Shown piece by piece: positions 34,193-43,499 of a stretch of DNA of 64,000 nucleotides. This stretch comes from Roseovarius halotolerans (GTDB lineage Bacteria > Pseudomonadota > Alphaproteobacteria > Rhodobacterales > Rhodobacteraceae): contig NZ_FWFU01000001.1 in the NCBI RefSeq assembly GCF_900172255.1, positions 558,001 through 622,000 on the forward strand. Reading direction: 5' to 3'. Positions within the stretch are counted from its first letter, which is position 1, and each line of letters begins with the position of its first letter. The notes under the pieces are model-generated. The model worked only from the letters and a program-made list of their open reading frames with translations. It did not search any database and had not been told where the DNA came from. The position numbers and the translations under genes were made by a program.

Positions 34193-35920
34193 ATGGTGCA
34201 ACCGGGCGCTGTGCCGGATCGGGAAAACCTCTATCGCAGCGCGCTGCGGCGGCTACGTGGCGGGCTTGTCATGGCGGGCCTTTTCAGTGCGGCGGTGAAC
34301 CTGCTGATGCTGACCGGCCCGATGTTCATGCTTCAGGTTTATGACCGGGTATTGTCGAGCGGGTCTGTGGCGACGTTGCAGGCGCTGTTCGTGATCGTGC
34401 TGGCGCTGTTCATCTTTCTGGGGCTTTACGATTTTCTGCGCAGGCGGCTGTTGTCGCGCGCGGCCTATCGCCTTGATCAGTATGTCGGCCAGCCGCTGCA
34501 TGACCTGTGGCTGCGCTCGGGGCTGCGCCCGAGGCCGGGGACGGGGCGGCCGCTCAATGATCTGGCGGTGGTGCGGGGGTTTTTGCCGAGTCCCGCGATG
34601 CTGGGGCTGTTCGATACGCCCTGGATCCCGTTCTACATGGCGGTGGTGTTCCTGATCCATCCTTGGCTTGGCTTTCTGGCGCTGGCGGGGTTGGGGATCG
34701 TGACCGTGCTGGCGCTGCTCAACCAATGGGCCACCCGTGCGCATCATGCCCGCGCCATGCAGATGGACAGCGCCGAGAGCTTTCTTGCCGATCAGTCGCG
34801 CCGCAATGCCGAGGCGATCGTTCCTCTGGGCATGAGCGGGCGCGTGACCGCACGCTGGGCCGAGATGCATCGCGCGGGGCTGGCCGTGGGGCAGGTGGGG
34901 GGCGACCGGGGCGAGGCGTTCGCCGCCGGGTCCAGGGCGTTCCGGCTGGCGCTGCAATCGGCGCTTCTGGGGCTGGGCGGTTACCTGGCCCTGCAACAGG
35001 AGATTTCGGCCGGGATGATCGTGGCGGTCTCGATCATCGCGGGGCGGGCGCTGGCGCCGGTCGATATGGTGATCGGGCAATGGCGCAGCATCGTGCGCGC
35101 CCGCGAGGCGCACGGGCGTCTGGCCGCCCTCTTTGACGCGGCGCCCGGTGCGCGCGCCGCCATGCAACTGCCCGCGCCCAAGGGGCGGCTTGAGGTCAGG
35201 GCCGTCACCAAGTTCGCGCCCGGCGGAAGGGGCGGCGCGCGCGCGCCGATCCTCGATCAGGTATCGTTCCGTCTGGCGCCCGGCGATGCTGTCGGGGTGA
35301 TCGGCCCTTCGGGCAGCGGCAAATCGAGCCTTGCGCGCATATTGGTCGGGGCCTGGCGCCCGGATGCGGGCGAGCTGCGCATCGACGGCGCGACGCCGGA
35401 GCAATGGGAGGACGCGGCGCTTGGCCGTCACATCGGCTATCTGTCCCAGCGTCTCGAACTGCTGGCGGGCACGATCCGGGACAATATCGCGCGTTTCGAC
35501 CCCGAGGCCGATGACGCGGCGGTGATCGCCGCCGCGCGGCTGGCCGGGGTGCATGACATGGTGCTGCGACTGCCCGATGGCTATGCCACCGAACTGGGGC
35601 ATGATCATGCACCGTTTTCGGGCGGTCAGGTTCAGCGGATCGGGCTGGCGCGCGCGGTCTACGGGATGCCGCGCTACGTGGTGCTGGACGAGCCCAATTC
35701 CAACCTGGACGCCAGCGGCGACGAGGCGCTGGCACAGGCCATCATCGCCCTGCGCGGGCATGGCTGCACCGTGGTGGTCATGGCACATCGGCCAAGCGCC
35801 ATCGAAGCGGTCAACAAGGTGCTGGTGCTGCATGGCGGGCGCGTCGCCGAGTTCGGCCCCAAGGAGAAGGTGCTGCAACGCGCCACCCGGCCGCGCCGGG
35901 ACAGCGTTGAAAAGGTCTGA
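34193..35920 (+). CDS. type I secretion ABC transporter (PrtD/HlyB family)
   Basis: 575 residues: an N-terminal membrane domain with about six helices (VMAGLFSAAVNLLMLTGPMFMLQVYDRVL) fused to an ATPase with GPSGSGKSS, FSGGQVQRIGLARAV and YVVLDEPNSNLD. PrtD-type exporters secrete RTX proteases and other C-terminal-signal proteins. The adaptor follows after 4 nt. No TolC gene and no RTX substrate gene is in this window. Confidence 0.93.
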   Translation: MVQPGAVPDRENLYRSALRRLRGGLVMAGLFSAAVNLLMLTGPMFMLQVYDRVLSSGSVATLQALFVIVLALFIFLGLYDFLRRRLLSRAAYRLDQYVGQPLHDLWLRSGLRPRPGTGRPLNDLAVVRGFLPSPAMLGLFDTPWIPFYMAVVFLIHPWLGFLALAGLGIVTVLALLNQWATRAHHARAMQMDSAESFLADQSRRNAEAIVPLGMSGRVTARWAEMHRAGLAVGQVGGDRGEAFAAGSRAFRLALQSALLGLGGYLALQQEISAGMIVAVSIIAGRALAPVDMVIGQWRSIVRAREAHGRLAALFDAAPGARAAMQLPAPKGRLEVRAVTKFAPGGRGGARAPILDQVSFRLAPGDAVGVIGPSGSGKSSLARILVGAWRPDAGELRIDGATPEQWEDAALGRHIGYLSQRLELLAGTIRDNIARFDPEADDAAVIAAARLAGVHDMVLRLPDGYATELGHDHAPFSGGQVQRIGLARAVYGMPRYVVLDEPNSNLDASGDEALAQAIIALRGHGCTVVVMAHRPSAIEAVNKVLVLHGGRVAEFGPKEKVLQRATRPRRDSVEKV

Positions 35921-35924
35921 CATC

Positions 35925-37259
35925 ATGTCGAGCGCGCCATCGCCTTGGGTCGTTACCGGGACCGACGGCCCCATTCTCAGAACCGGCCTGGGCGGCAGCG
36001 GGCGTCTTGGGGTTGTGGCGTGTCTGGTCATGTTCGCGGGGGTCGCCTGCTGGGCCGCGGCGACGCGGATTTCCGGCGCGGTCATCGCGCCGGGCCAGGT
36101 CGAGGTGATCGGCAAGCCGAAATCGATCCAGCATCTCGATGGCGGCATCGTCGAGGAGATTTTCGTGAGCGACGGCGCGTTCGTCGGGAAGGGGCAGCCA
36201 TTGCTGCGTCTCGATGAGACGCTGCCGAGGGCGAGGCTGGAGATCTACCGCGCGCGTCTGTCCGATGCTCTGGCCACCCGTGACCGCCTGATTGCCGAAC
36301 AGGGCGGGGGCGCGCAGATCACCTTCGCGCCGCCCGATCCGGCTCTCGAGGGGATCGACACGGGCGTGCATCGCCGGGGGCAGCAGGAAATATTCATCGC
36401 GCGGCGGGATCTGGAGGCGGGGCGCAAGGAACAGCTGGCCGAGAAGATCCGCCAGTTCGGGAACCAGTCGCAAGGGGTCGGCGCGCTGATCGAAGCGAAG
36501 ACCCGGCAACTGGCGCTGATCGGGCAGGAAATCCGGGCGATGACCACCCTTTCGGAAAAGGGGCTTGCCCGCGCCAGCCAGTTGCTGGGCCTGCAACGCG
36601 GTGAGGCCGACCTGCTGGGGCAGATCGCCGAGCACAGGTCCGAACTGGCCCGTATCCAGAACGCGATCCGCGATACGGAGCTTGAGACGCTTCAGGACGA
36701 GCGCCAGATCAAGGAAGACGTGGTGAGCGAACTGCGCGAGGTCACCGTCGCGATCGGGGAAATCCGCCAGCAGATCGCCGCCACCCGCAAGCAGCTTGAA
36801 CGCGTATATCTGCGCGCGCCCAATTCGGGGCGGATCCACGAGATGCAGGTCACGACCATCGGCGGCGTCGTGCGCCCCGGCGAGACGCTGTTGCAGATCG
36901 TGCCGGTGGGCGAGGGGGTGGCGTTTCGCACCCGGATCAGCCCCGGCTCGGTCGATCAGGTCTATCCGGGCCAGCCCGCGATGCTGCGCTTTCCCGCGTT
37001 CAACCAGCGCAGAACGCCGGAATTGCAGGGCACGGTTGCCGACATTTCCCCGGCATCGGTGAAGGACGGGGTGACGGGGCAGGCGTTTTTCCGGGTCAGC
37101 GTCACGGTGAGCGAAGGGGAACTGGCGCGGCTGGGGGATCTGGATCTGCTGCCCGGCATGCCCGTCGAGGCCCATATCAGGACCACCGACCGAACCGTTC
37201 TGAGTTATCTCGTGAAGCCGCTAAGCGATCAGATCAAACAGGCCTTTCGCGAGGAATAA
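35925..37259 (+). CDS. type I secretion periplasmic adaptor (HlyD/PrtE family)
   Basis: 444 residues from ATG 35925. A single N-terminal helix (GVVACLVMFAGVACWAAATRI), a lipoyl-like motif (GQVEVIGKPKSIQHLDGGIVEEI), a long coiled coil (about 120-290) and the C-terminal barrel (PGSVDQVYPGQPAMLRFPAF) match HlyD-type membrane-fusion proteins. It bridges the inner-membrane ABC exporter to an outer-membrane channel. Confidence 0.93.
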   Translation: MSSAPSPWVVTGTDGPILRTGLGGSGRLGVVACLVMFAGVACWAAATRISGAVIAPGQVEVIGKPKSIQHLDGGIVEEIFVSDGAFVGKGQPLLRLDETLPRARLEIYRARLSDALATRDRLIAEQGGGAQITFAPPDPALEGIDTGVHRRGQQEIFIARRDLEAGRKEQLAEKIRQFGNQSQGVGALIEAKTRQLALIGQEIRAMTTLSEKGLARASQLLGLQRGEADLLGQIAEHRSELARIQNAIRDTELETLQDERQIKEDVVSELREVTVAIGEIRQQIAATRKQLERVYLRAPNSGRIHEMQVTTIGGVVRPGETLLQIVPVGEGVAFRTRISPGSVDQVYPGQPAMLRFPAFNQRRTPELQGTVADISPASVKDGVTGQAFFRVSVTVSEGELARLGDLDLLPGMPVEAHIRTTDRTVLSYLVKPLSDQIKQAFREE

Positions 37260-37285
37260 GCTGCCTTTGGGGGCGGCGCGCGCGA

Positions 37286-38320
37286 TCAGAGCGCGCGGTT
37301 GCGCATCACGAGCACCGGGATGAAAACGCCGAGGAGCAGAAGCCGAAAGACGTGATGCGCGGCGACGAGCGTCGGTTCGAGCCCAGTTTCGACGGCGAGC
37401 GCGGCCATCACTTCGACCCCGCCGGGCGCGAAGGCCAGCAATAGGGCCGCGGGCGACAGGCCGACCAGCCGCGCCGCCACCATGGCCCCGAGCGCCGCCA
37501 CGGCGCAGGTCATCAATGTGGTCACGAGCCCCGCCGAAAGGGCGGCGGTGAACTCGCGGCGGGCAAATCCGCGAAACCGCGAGCCGATGAGCGCGCCCAT
37601 GCAGATGAAGGCCAGCGACGTGAGCCAGGAGGGGGGCGACCCCGGCGTCACATTGGCGCCGTGGCTGATGGCGGACACGGTCATTGCCCCGATCAGGAGC
37701 GGCGCGGGCACATTCAGCCGCTTGAGCAGCAGACCCGCGACGATTGCCAGGAGAAAGACCAGCGCCAGCGCGATGGGCGCGATCGCGCCGGGATCGACAA
37801 GCCGCGAGCGCCCCTCGACCCCCCAGAGCGAGACCAGCACGGGCACCAGCAGCGTCAGGAGCAGAACCCGAACGGTCTGCACCAGGGCGACCCGGCGGAT
37901 ATCGGCGGTGAGGTCGGTGGCGATGCTGAGGACATAGCTGAGATGGCCGGGTGTGGCGGACATGAGCGCGGTCATCCGGTCAAAGCCGAATACACGCATC
38001 AGGATCGTCCGTGACAGGATCAGCGCCACGAAGAGCGTGAGGCTGAGGACAACCAGCGACAGGGGCCAGGTCAGGGCGGTGTCGATGACCTCGGGGGTGA
38101 CGGTGCTGCCGATGGTGATGCCGAGGATCAGGAACACCCCGTCACGCAGGAGCGGCGGGATCGCGGTTCTGACGCCCAGGATCGTTGCCAGCGTCACCGC
38201 GGCCGCGGGCCCGGTCAGCACCGCCGCGGGAAAGCCGATCAGCCAGAACAGCGCCGCGCCGGCCGCGCCGATCACGAAGGTCGGAAGCGCCTCTTTCCAT
38301 TCGGGGTCAATCGCCATCAT
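37286..38320 (-). CDS. AbrB-family membrane protein (ammonia monooxygenase-type annotation)
   Basis: 344 residues with about ten helices and two related halves (PAAVLTGPAAAVTLATILG and PAPLLIGAMTVSAISHG), as in the AbrB/PF05145 membrane family. Despite its common label as an ammonia monooxygenase, this family is membrane protein of unproven role, often beside tripartite tricarboxylate genes. It overlaps the citryl-CoA-lyase-like gene by 14 nt, placing it at the end of that operon, possibly as a transporter or exporter. Confidence 0.88.
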   Translation of the reverse strand: MMAIDPEWKEALPTFVIGAAGAALFWLIGFPAAVLTGPAAAVTLATILGVRTAIPPLLRDGVFLILGITIGSTVTPEVIDTALTWPLSLVVLSLTLFVALILSRTILMRVFGFDRMTALMSATPGHLSYVLSIATDLTADIRRVALVQTVRVLLLTLLVPVLVSLWGVEGRSRLVDPGAIAPIALALVFLLAIVAGLLLKRLNVPAPLLIGAMTVSAISHGANVTPGSPPSWLTSLAFICMGALIGSRFRGFARREFTAALSAGLVTTLMTCAVAALGAMVAARLVGLSPAALLLAFAPGGVEVMAALAVETGLEPTLVAAHHVFRLLLLGVFIPVLVMRNRAL

Positions 38321-39092
38321 AGGTCCAGCGATAATGCGGCGGGGTCGGCCCCTTGTTGCGCCCGCCCTGCTGCATCTGTTCCCAGGAATGCGCCAATATC
38401 CCGACCGAGCGCGAGAGGCCGAAAAAGCCGCGCGCCAGCGGGGCGGGGCAGCCGAGTTCGGCGTAGATCACCGCCGTGGCCCCGTCGATATTCATCGGCA
38501 CCGGCGCGCCGCGCTCGGCGGCGAGATGGGCCTCGATGGCGCGGGCGATCCTTGCATGGGCGCCCGCGACCGCGCCCGCCTCGACGGCCGCGTCCACCAG
38601 TGCCAGAAGGCGCGGTGCGCGCGGATCGACGGGTTTGTGAAAGCGGTGGCCGAAGCCGGGCAGGTAGCGCCCGTGATCGGCCCGCCAGCGATCAAGCGCA
38701 TCGCCCAATGCCGCGTCGCCGGGGCCAGCCGCAAGCGCCGCATCATAAAGCATCACCGCCTGTTCGCCCGCGCCGCCATGCACATCGCCCAGCATGTTCA
38801 GCCCCGTCGCCATCGCCGATTGCAGGCCTACCCCGCAGGTCGCGGCCATGCGCGCAGCGGCGATGGAGGGCGCTTGCGGCCCGTGATCCACCGCCGCGAC
38901 GAGAGCGGCCTCGAAGAGGTCGGCGCGCGGGCCTTCGATGGTCTGTCCGGTGACCATGAGCCAGATCATCGGGGCGAAACCGGTGGTGCCGATCAGATCC
39001 TGCACGGGGCGGCCGCGCAGGTGGATGCGGCCCGGCTCCATGTCGATGATTTCGGTGCGCCACCAGTCGGCCACGTCCTTTCCGCCGCTCAA
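38307..39092 (-). CDS. citryl-CoA lyase-like enzyme (citrate synthase superfamily)
   Basis: 261 residues, shorter than citrate synthase (about 430), consistent with small citryl-CoA lyases. All three catalytic positions can be recognised: His in GDVHGGAGEQA, His in GFGHRFHKPVDP and Asp in MNIDGATAVIYAELG. Such enzymes cleave an acyl-CoA of a tricarboxylate or methyl-substituted acid to acetyl-CoA plus a keto acid. It overlaps the CoA-transferase gene (4 nt) and the AbrB gene. The true substrate may be citryl-, citramalyl- or another CoA ester. Confidence 0.82.
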   Translation of the reverse strand: MSGGKDVADWWRTEIIDMEPGRIHLRGRPVQDLIGTTGFAPMIWLMVTGQTIEGPRADLFEAALVAAVDHGPQAPSIAAARMAATCGVGLQSAMATGLNMLGDVHGGAGEQAVMLYDAALAAGPGDAALGDALDRWRADHGRYLPGFGHRFHKPVDPRAPRLLALVDAAVEAGAVAGAHARIARAIEAHLAAERGAPVPMNIDGATAVIYAELGCPAPLARGFFGLSRSVGILAHSWEQMQQGGRNKGPTPPHYRWTYDGD

Positions 39093-40303
39093 ATCACTCC
39101 CTCCGCGCGCAATTCCTCGATCTCATCGGCGCTATAGCCCAATTCGCTCAGGATGGCATCACTATCTGCGCCAAGGGTGGGCGGCGGCGTGGTCACCGAG
39201 GGGCGCTGCCCGTCGATCATCGCGCCGATGCGCACGACGTCAATCGCACCGCCGATGCCGGGCACGTCCTCGAACCGCCCCAGAAAGGCGCGGTCCGCCA
39301 CCTGCGGATGCGCAAGGATGTCCGGCACGCGCATCACTTCGCCGACCGGCACGCCGATGGCGTTCAGCTCCTGCGCCCAGTCCTTTGCGCAGCGGGTCGT
39401 CAGCACGGTTTCCAGTTCGGCCTTGAGGCGCAGGCGGTTGCGCTTGCGCGCCTCGCGGCTGGCATAGGCGGGCGCATCGAGAAGATCGGCGCGCCCCAGG
39501 TGATGCGCGAGCGCGTGCCACTGTTCATCCTTGTTGGCGGCGATATTCAGCAGCCCGTCGGCGCATTGAAACGTGCCGGAGGGTGCGGACGTGGGGTTTT
39601 CGTTGCCATGCGGTGCCGGATCGACCCCGCCGATCAGGTGGTTCGACACCACCCAGCCCATCGTGGCCAGCACCGAATCGAGCATCGAGACATCGATGAA
39701 GCCACCCCTTTCCGGCGCATTGAGCGCCGCGCAGATCGTCATCGCTGCGGTGATCCCGCCCAGCGTGTCGGCGAGCGGATAGCCCACGCGCAAGGGCGCG
39801 CTGTCGGCGTCGCCGGTGATCGACATGACGCCGGAAAGCCCCTGCACGATCTGGTCATAGGCGGGGCGGTCCGCCCAGGGACCGTCCTGGCCAAAGCCGG
39901 AAATGGCGCAGTAGATCAGGCGGGGATTGTCGGCGGCCAGCGTCTTGTGGCCAAGGCCCAGCCGATCCATGACGCCGGGGCGGAAATTCTCGACCAGCAC
40001 ATCGGCAGTGGTCACGAGCCGCCGCAGCGCCGTCTTGCCGCGCGCATCCTTGAGGTTCAGCGTGAGCGAGGATTTTCCCGCGTTCTGCGCCAGGAAACTG
40101 ATGCCCATACCCCGCGCCGAAAGCGCGGGGTCGGCGCCGAGGTTGCGCGCAAGATCGCCGGCGCCGACCGCTTCGACCTTGATCACCTCTGCGCCCAGAT
40201 GGGCAAGCTGGTGGCAGGCGAAGGGGCCGGCCAGCACATTGGTCAGGTCGAGCACGCGGATCCCGGCAAGCGGGCGTTGCGCCGACCCGGGCTCAGTCGC
40301 CAT
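39089..40303 (-). CDS. CaiB/BaiF-family (class III) CoA-transferase
   Basis: 404 residues with the family fold: GIRVLDLTNVLAGPFACHQLAHLGAEVIKVE at the N-terminus, ADVLVENFRPGVMDRLGLG and VGYPLADTLGGITAA. The active-site Asp of the class lies in this last part. It swaps CoA between an acyl-CoA and a carboxylic acid, so it would activate the imported acid for the lyase-like enzyme next to it. It overlaps TctA and the lyase, so co-expression is assured. Confidence 0.92.
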   Translation of the reverse strand: MATEPGSAQRPLAGIRVLDLTNVLAGPFACHQLAHLGAEVIKVEAVGAGDLARNLGADPALSARGMGISFLAQNAGKSSLTLNLKDARGKTALRRLVTTADVLVENFRPGVMDRLGLGHKTLAADNPRLIYCAISGFGQDGPWADRPAYDQIVQGLSGVMSITGDADSAPLRVGYPLADTLGGITAAMTICAALNAPERGGFIDVSMLDSVLATMGWVVSNHLIGGVDPAPHGNENPTSAPSGTFQCADGLLNIAANKDEQWHALAHHLGRADLLDAPAYASREARKRNRLRLKAELETVLTTRCAKDWAQELNAIGVPVGEVMRVPDILAHPQVADRAFLGRFEDVPGIGGAIDVVRIGAMIDGQRPSVTTPPPTLGADSDAILSELGYSADEIEELRAEGVI

Positions 40304-41807
40304 CGGCGACCCCTTCGGCCCGTTTGCGCGCGCGATAGGCGCGGAAGCTGGGCAGGATCACCAGGAGCGCCGCAAGCACCAGGAGGCCCAGCGTCATCGG
40401 GCGTTCGAGCACGAAGTCGAAGCCCCGGTAAAGCTGCATCGCGCGGGCGAAGTTGTTTTCCAGCATGACCCCGAGGATGAACCCGATCAGCAGCGGGGCC
40501 AGCGGGTAATCGGCAAAGCGCAGGATCGTGGCGATCACGCCGAAGCCCACCAGGATCAGCAGTTCGGTCGAATTGTTCTGGCCCAGGTAGCTGCCCATCA
40601 GGGTGAAGAACAGGATGAACGGGATCAGGAAGGTGCGCGGGATCGTCAGGATCTTCGCGATATAGGGGATCAGCGGCAGGTTCAGGATCAGCAGCACGAG
40701 GTTGCCGATATACATCGAGATGATGACCGCCCAGAACACGTCGGGCGTGTCGATCATGAGCCGCGGCCCCGGCGTGACGTTGAGCGCCAGGAGCGCGCCC
40801 AGCAGGATCGCCGTGGTGCCCGAGCCTGGAATGCCCAGGGTCAGCAGCGGCACGAAGGACCCGGTGCAAGCGGCATTGTTGGCGGTTTCGGGTGCGGCGA
40901 GCCCCTTGATCGAGCCCTTGCCGAACTCGGCCTGTTCCGCGCCCTTGGCGATGTTGCGCTCGACCGCGTAGCCAAGGAAGGAGGCGATGGTCGCGCCTGC
41001 GCCGGGCAGGACGCCGATGAAGAAGCCCTGCACCGATTGCCGCCCGATCACGGGCGCGATGCTGCGCGCTTCGGCGCCGGTGATACGCATGCCGGTGATC
41101 TTGCCTGAGTCACCGGTGGCGGCGCGCGCCGGGTTCATCACCAGGAACAGCGCCTCGGGGAGGGCGAACATCGCCATCGCCAGCGTGATGAAGGAGAAGC
41201 CGCTCTGCAGGTCCATCATCCCGAAGGTGAAACGCGGCGTGTTCGAGAGCGCGCCTTCGCCCACGGTGCCCAGCATCAGTCCGAGGATCGTCATCATCAG
41301 CGCCTTGGCGACCTGGCCGGTGCCCGCGAAGGCGGCGATGGCGGAAAGGCCCACCACCATCAGCGCGAAATATTCCGCCGAGTGGAACAGCAGCGCCACC
41401 GATGAGAGCGCGGGCGCGAAGATCATCAGCAGGATCGCACCGATGGTGCCGCCAGCGAAACTGGCGATGGCGGCGATGGTCAGCGCCTTGCCGGCCTGAC
41501 CCTTGCGCGCCATCGGGTAGCCATCGAAGCTGGTGGCGACGGTGCCCGCGACCCCCGGCGCATTGAGCAGGATCGACGAGGTGGAGCCACCGAAGATGGC
41601 GCCGTAATAGACCCCCGAAAGCAGGATCAGCGCCGCGGTGGGATCGCCGATGCCGATGGCGACGGGGATCATGATGGCGATGATGGACATCGGCCCGAGG
41701 CCGGGCAGCATCCCGATCAGGGTGCCGACCACACAGCCCATGACGACCATCATCAGATTGAACGGAGAAATGGCTGCGGAGAGCCCGATCAGAAGACCTT
41801 CGATCAT
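40293..41807 (-). CDS. tctA: tripartite tricarboxylate transporter large permease (TctA)
   Basis: 504 residues with about 12 helices and the TctA signatures GMLPGLGPMSIIAIMIP, VYYGAIFGGSTSSILLNAPG, PGSGTTAILLGALLALNVTPGP. It is the sodium- or proton-coupled permease of the TTT system. Its end overlaps the CoA-transferase gene start by 11 nt. The family usually carries citrate or other carboxylates, with the binding protein TctC. Confidence 0.95.
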   Translation of the reverse strand: MIEGLLIGLSAAISPFNLMMVVMGCVVGTLIGMLPGLGPMSIIAIMIPVAIGIGDPTAALILLSGVYYGAIFGGSTSSILLNAPGVAGTVATSFDGYPMARKGQAGKALTIAAIASFAGGTIGAILLMIFAPALSSVALLFHSAEYFALMVVGLSAIAAFAGTGQVAKALMMTILGLMLGTVGEGALSNTPRFTFGMMDLQSGFSFITLAMAMFALPEALFLVMNPARAATGDSGKITGMRITGAEARSIAPVIGRQSVQGFFIGVLPGAGATIASFLGYAVERNIAKGAEQAEFGKGSIKGLAAPETANNAACTGSFVPLLTLGIPGSGTTAILLGALLALNVTPGPRLMIDTPDVFWAVIISMYIGNLVLLILNLPLIPYIAKILTIPRTFLIPFILFFTLMGSYLGQNNSTELLILVGFGVIATILRFADYPLAPLLIGFILGVMLENNFARAMQLYRGFDFVLERPMTLGLLVLAALLVILPSFRAYRARKRAEGVADGD

Positions 41808-41822
41808 CGTCCTGCCCCTTCC

Positions 41823-42308
41823 TTACATCAGAAAACCGGGCCAGGGGCGCAGGAATATCCCCAGCACCTCCTGGACCAGATACCAGATCGACCCGGCGGC
41901 GATGACCGCGACGGGGATCAGGATGTGAAACCTGCGCTCTCCGAGGAGCAGCGAGCCGATTACCAGAAAGCCGATGGTCGCCCCGACGAAACCCAGCGGG
42001 CGCAGGGTGAGGGCGTAGATGACCATCAGCACGAGCAGGGCGATGGCCTGCCCGACATGGTAGTCACCGAGCCGCGAGAGGTCGATCGTTCCGTCCCGCG
42101 CGCCGTCGCCCGGCGCCTTGGGCGTGAACAGGACGATCAGCCCCACCACCAGCCCGAGCACCGTCAGGATCTTGGGAAAGGTCGACGGCCAGACCGGGTT
42201 GCGTTGCAGGATGGGCGGCAACAGGTCGTCCATCGTGAAGAAGGCGGCATAGCCGTAGACGCAACACAATGCGACAAAGGCCAGCGCGACCCAGCGATCC
42301 AAGGCCAT
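41823..42308 (-). CDS. tctB: tripartite tricarboxylate transporter small permease (TctB)
   Basis: 161 residues with four helices and the TctB layout (ALAFVALCCVYGYAAFF; LLVLMVIYALTLRPLGFVGATIGFLVIGSLLLG). It lies between tctC and tctA, 15 nt upstream of tctA. Length matches the family (about 150 residues). Confidence 0.93.
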   Translation of the reverse strand: MALDRWVALAFVALCCVYGYAAFFTMDDLLPPILQRNPVWPSTFPKILTVLGLVVGLIVLFTPKAPGDGARDGTIDLSRLGDYHVGQAIALLVLMVIYALTLRPLGFVGATIGFLVIGSLLLGERRFHILIPVAVIAAGSIWYLVQEVLGIFLRPWPGFLM

Positions 42309-42400
42309 TCTTTTCCCTCCCGTTCCAGGTTTTTGTCAGCAGCAGGTCTGTCCGGGCCCGAGGACGGGCCGGGACATGAGTTTGAAGGATGGCGATGGCC

Positions 42401-43381
42401 TCAGAGGAAGCCGAGGTCGCGCATCAGGTCGCCGATCTGCCTTTCCTGGGCTTCCAGGAAGGTTTTGAACTCGTCGCCGGGGCGGAAGATGTTGACCAGA
42501 CCCATGCGGGCGCGGATCGCCTCCCATTCGGGGGTTTCCATCATCGTGGCCAGAAGCTCCTGATAGGCGGCGAGCTTCTCTTCGGGCAGGTTCGGAGCGG
42601 CGAAGAAACCGCGCCAGTTGACGAATTCGGCGTCGATGCCCTGTTCGACAAAGGTCGGGGCCTCTTCATAGGCGGGGACGCGCTCGGCGGAGGTCACGCC
42701 GAGGATGCGGATTTCGCCCTGATCTGCCAGGGCCACGGCCTCGGAAAAGCCGGTCGAGAGGGCGTCGATCTCGCCCGAGAGCAGACCGGCCATCGCTTCG
42801 CCGCCCGCGTCATAGCCGAGATAGTTGAAGGCGGTCGGGTCTTCGCCCGCGCCCTGCATCACGATGGCGGCGACAAGATGGTCCATGCCGCCGGGCACCG
42901 ACCCGCCACCGATGGCGAAACCCTGCGGGTCTTCGCGATACATTGCCAGCGCGTCTTCCATCGATTTGATCGGGCTGTCGGCGGTGACCACCAGCGCCGC
43001 GTAGTCGCCCACGGTGCCTGCGACAAGCGTCAGGTCACGGAAGCTCTGTGCGATCTCGCCGGTCAGGGAACGGATCACGATGGGCGTGGAGTTCACCATC
43101 AGCGTGCCGTGGCTGCTGGCAGCGTTCTCGATCAGGTTGCCGATCGCCACGCCGCCGCCGCCGCCCGACATGTTCTCGTAGGTCGCGGTGCCCACGAGGC
43201 CGGCATTCATCAGGGCCTCGCCGGTGCCGCGCGCCGTGCCGTCCCAGCCGCCGCCGGCGCCGCCGGGAATGAGAAAGTGGACGGAGTCCATCATCTGATC
43301 GGCCTTCGCGATGCCGGTCATTGCAAGAGTCGCAGCTGCCGCGGCCATCAACGCGCGGCGGGTCCACCCAGAGTGGTTCAT
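42401..43381 (-). CDS. tctC: tripartite tricarboxylate transporter substrate-binding protein (TctC/Bug family)
   Basis: 326 residues from ATG 43381 (GGAGGACTACC upstream). A signal peptide (WTRRALMAAAAATLAMTGIAKA; possibly Tat because of RR) precedes the Bug fold with FLIPGGAGGGWDGTARGTGEALMNAG and TVGDYAALVV. It captures carboxylate in the periplasm and hands it to TctA/TctB. First gene of the TTT operon, divergent from TctD/TctE. Confidence 0.93.
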   Translation of the reverse strand: MNHSGWTRRALMAAAAATLAMTGIAKADQMMDSVHFLIPGGAGGGWDGTARGTGEALMNAGLVGTATYENMSGGGGGVAIGNLIENAASSHGTLMVNSTPIVIRSLTGEIAQSFRDLTLVAGTVGDYAALVVTADSPIKSMEDALAMYREDPQGFAIGGGSVPGGMDHLVAAIVMQGAGEDPTAFNYLGYDAGGEAMAGLLSGEIDALSTGFSEAVALADQGEIRILGVTSAERVPAYEEAPTFVEQGIDAEFVNWRGFFAAPNLPEEKLAAYQELLATMMETPEWEAIRARMGLVNIFRPGDEFKTFLEAQERQIGDLMRDLGFL

Positions 43382-43444
43382 TGGTAGTCCTCCCATTTGA
43401 CAGGCGATCCTCCACCGCCCATAAAATCATCTAATCACGAAAAG

Positions 43445-43461
43445 CTGACAGAACCCTGACA
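43445..43461 (+). promoter_or_regulatory. Direct repeat CTGACA-N5-CTGACA upstream of tctD
   Basis: CTGACA at 43445-43450 and 43456-43461, an 11-bp period as in OmpR/PhoB-type binding sites. It lies in the 118-nt divergent spacer of tctC and tctD, so it is a candidate binding site of the TctD-like regulator. Confidence 0.5.
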
Positions 43462-43499
43462 CATCAGCTGGCCCGCAATACCGGGAGCGAGGGAGGCCG

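Noticed and set aside
34253..36148. 631-codon open frame on the minus strand
   Set aside because: Antisense to the type I secretion ABC gene, whose Walker and signature motifs are intact; no ribosome site.
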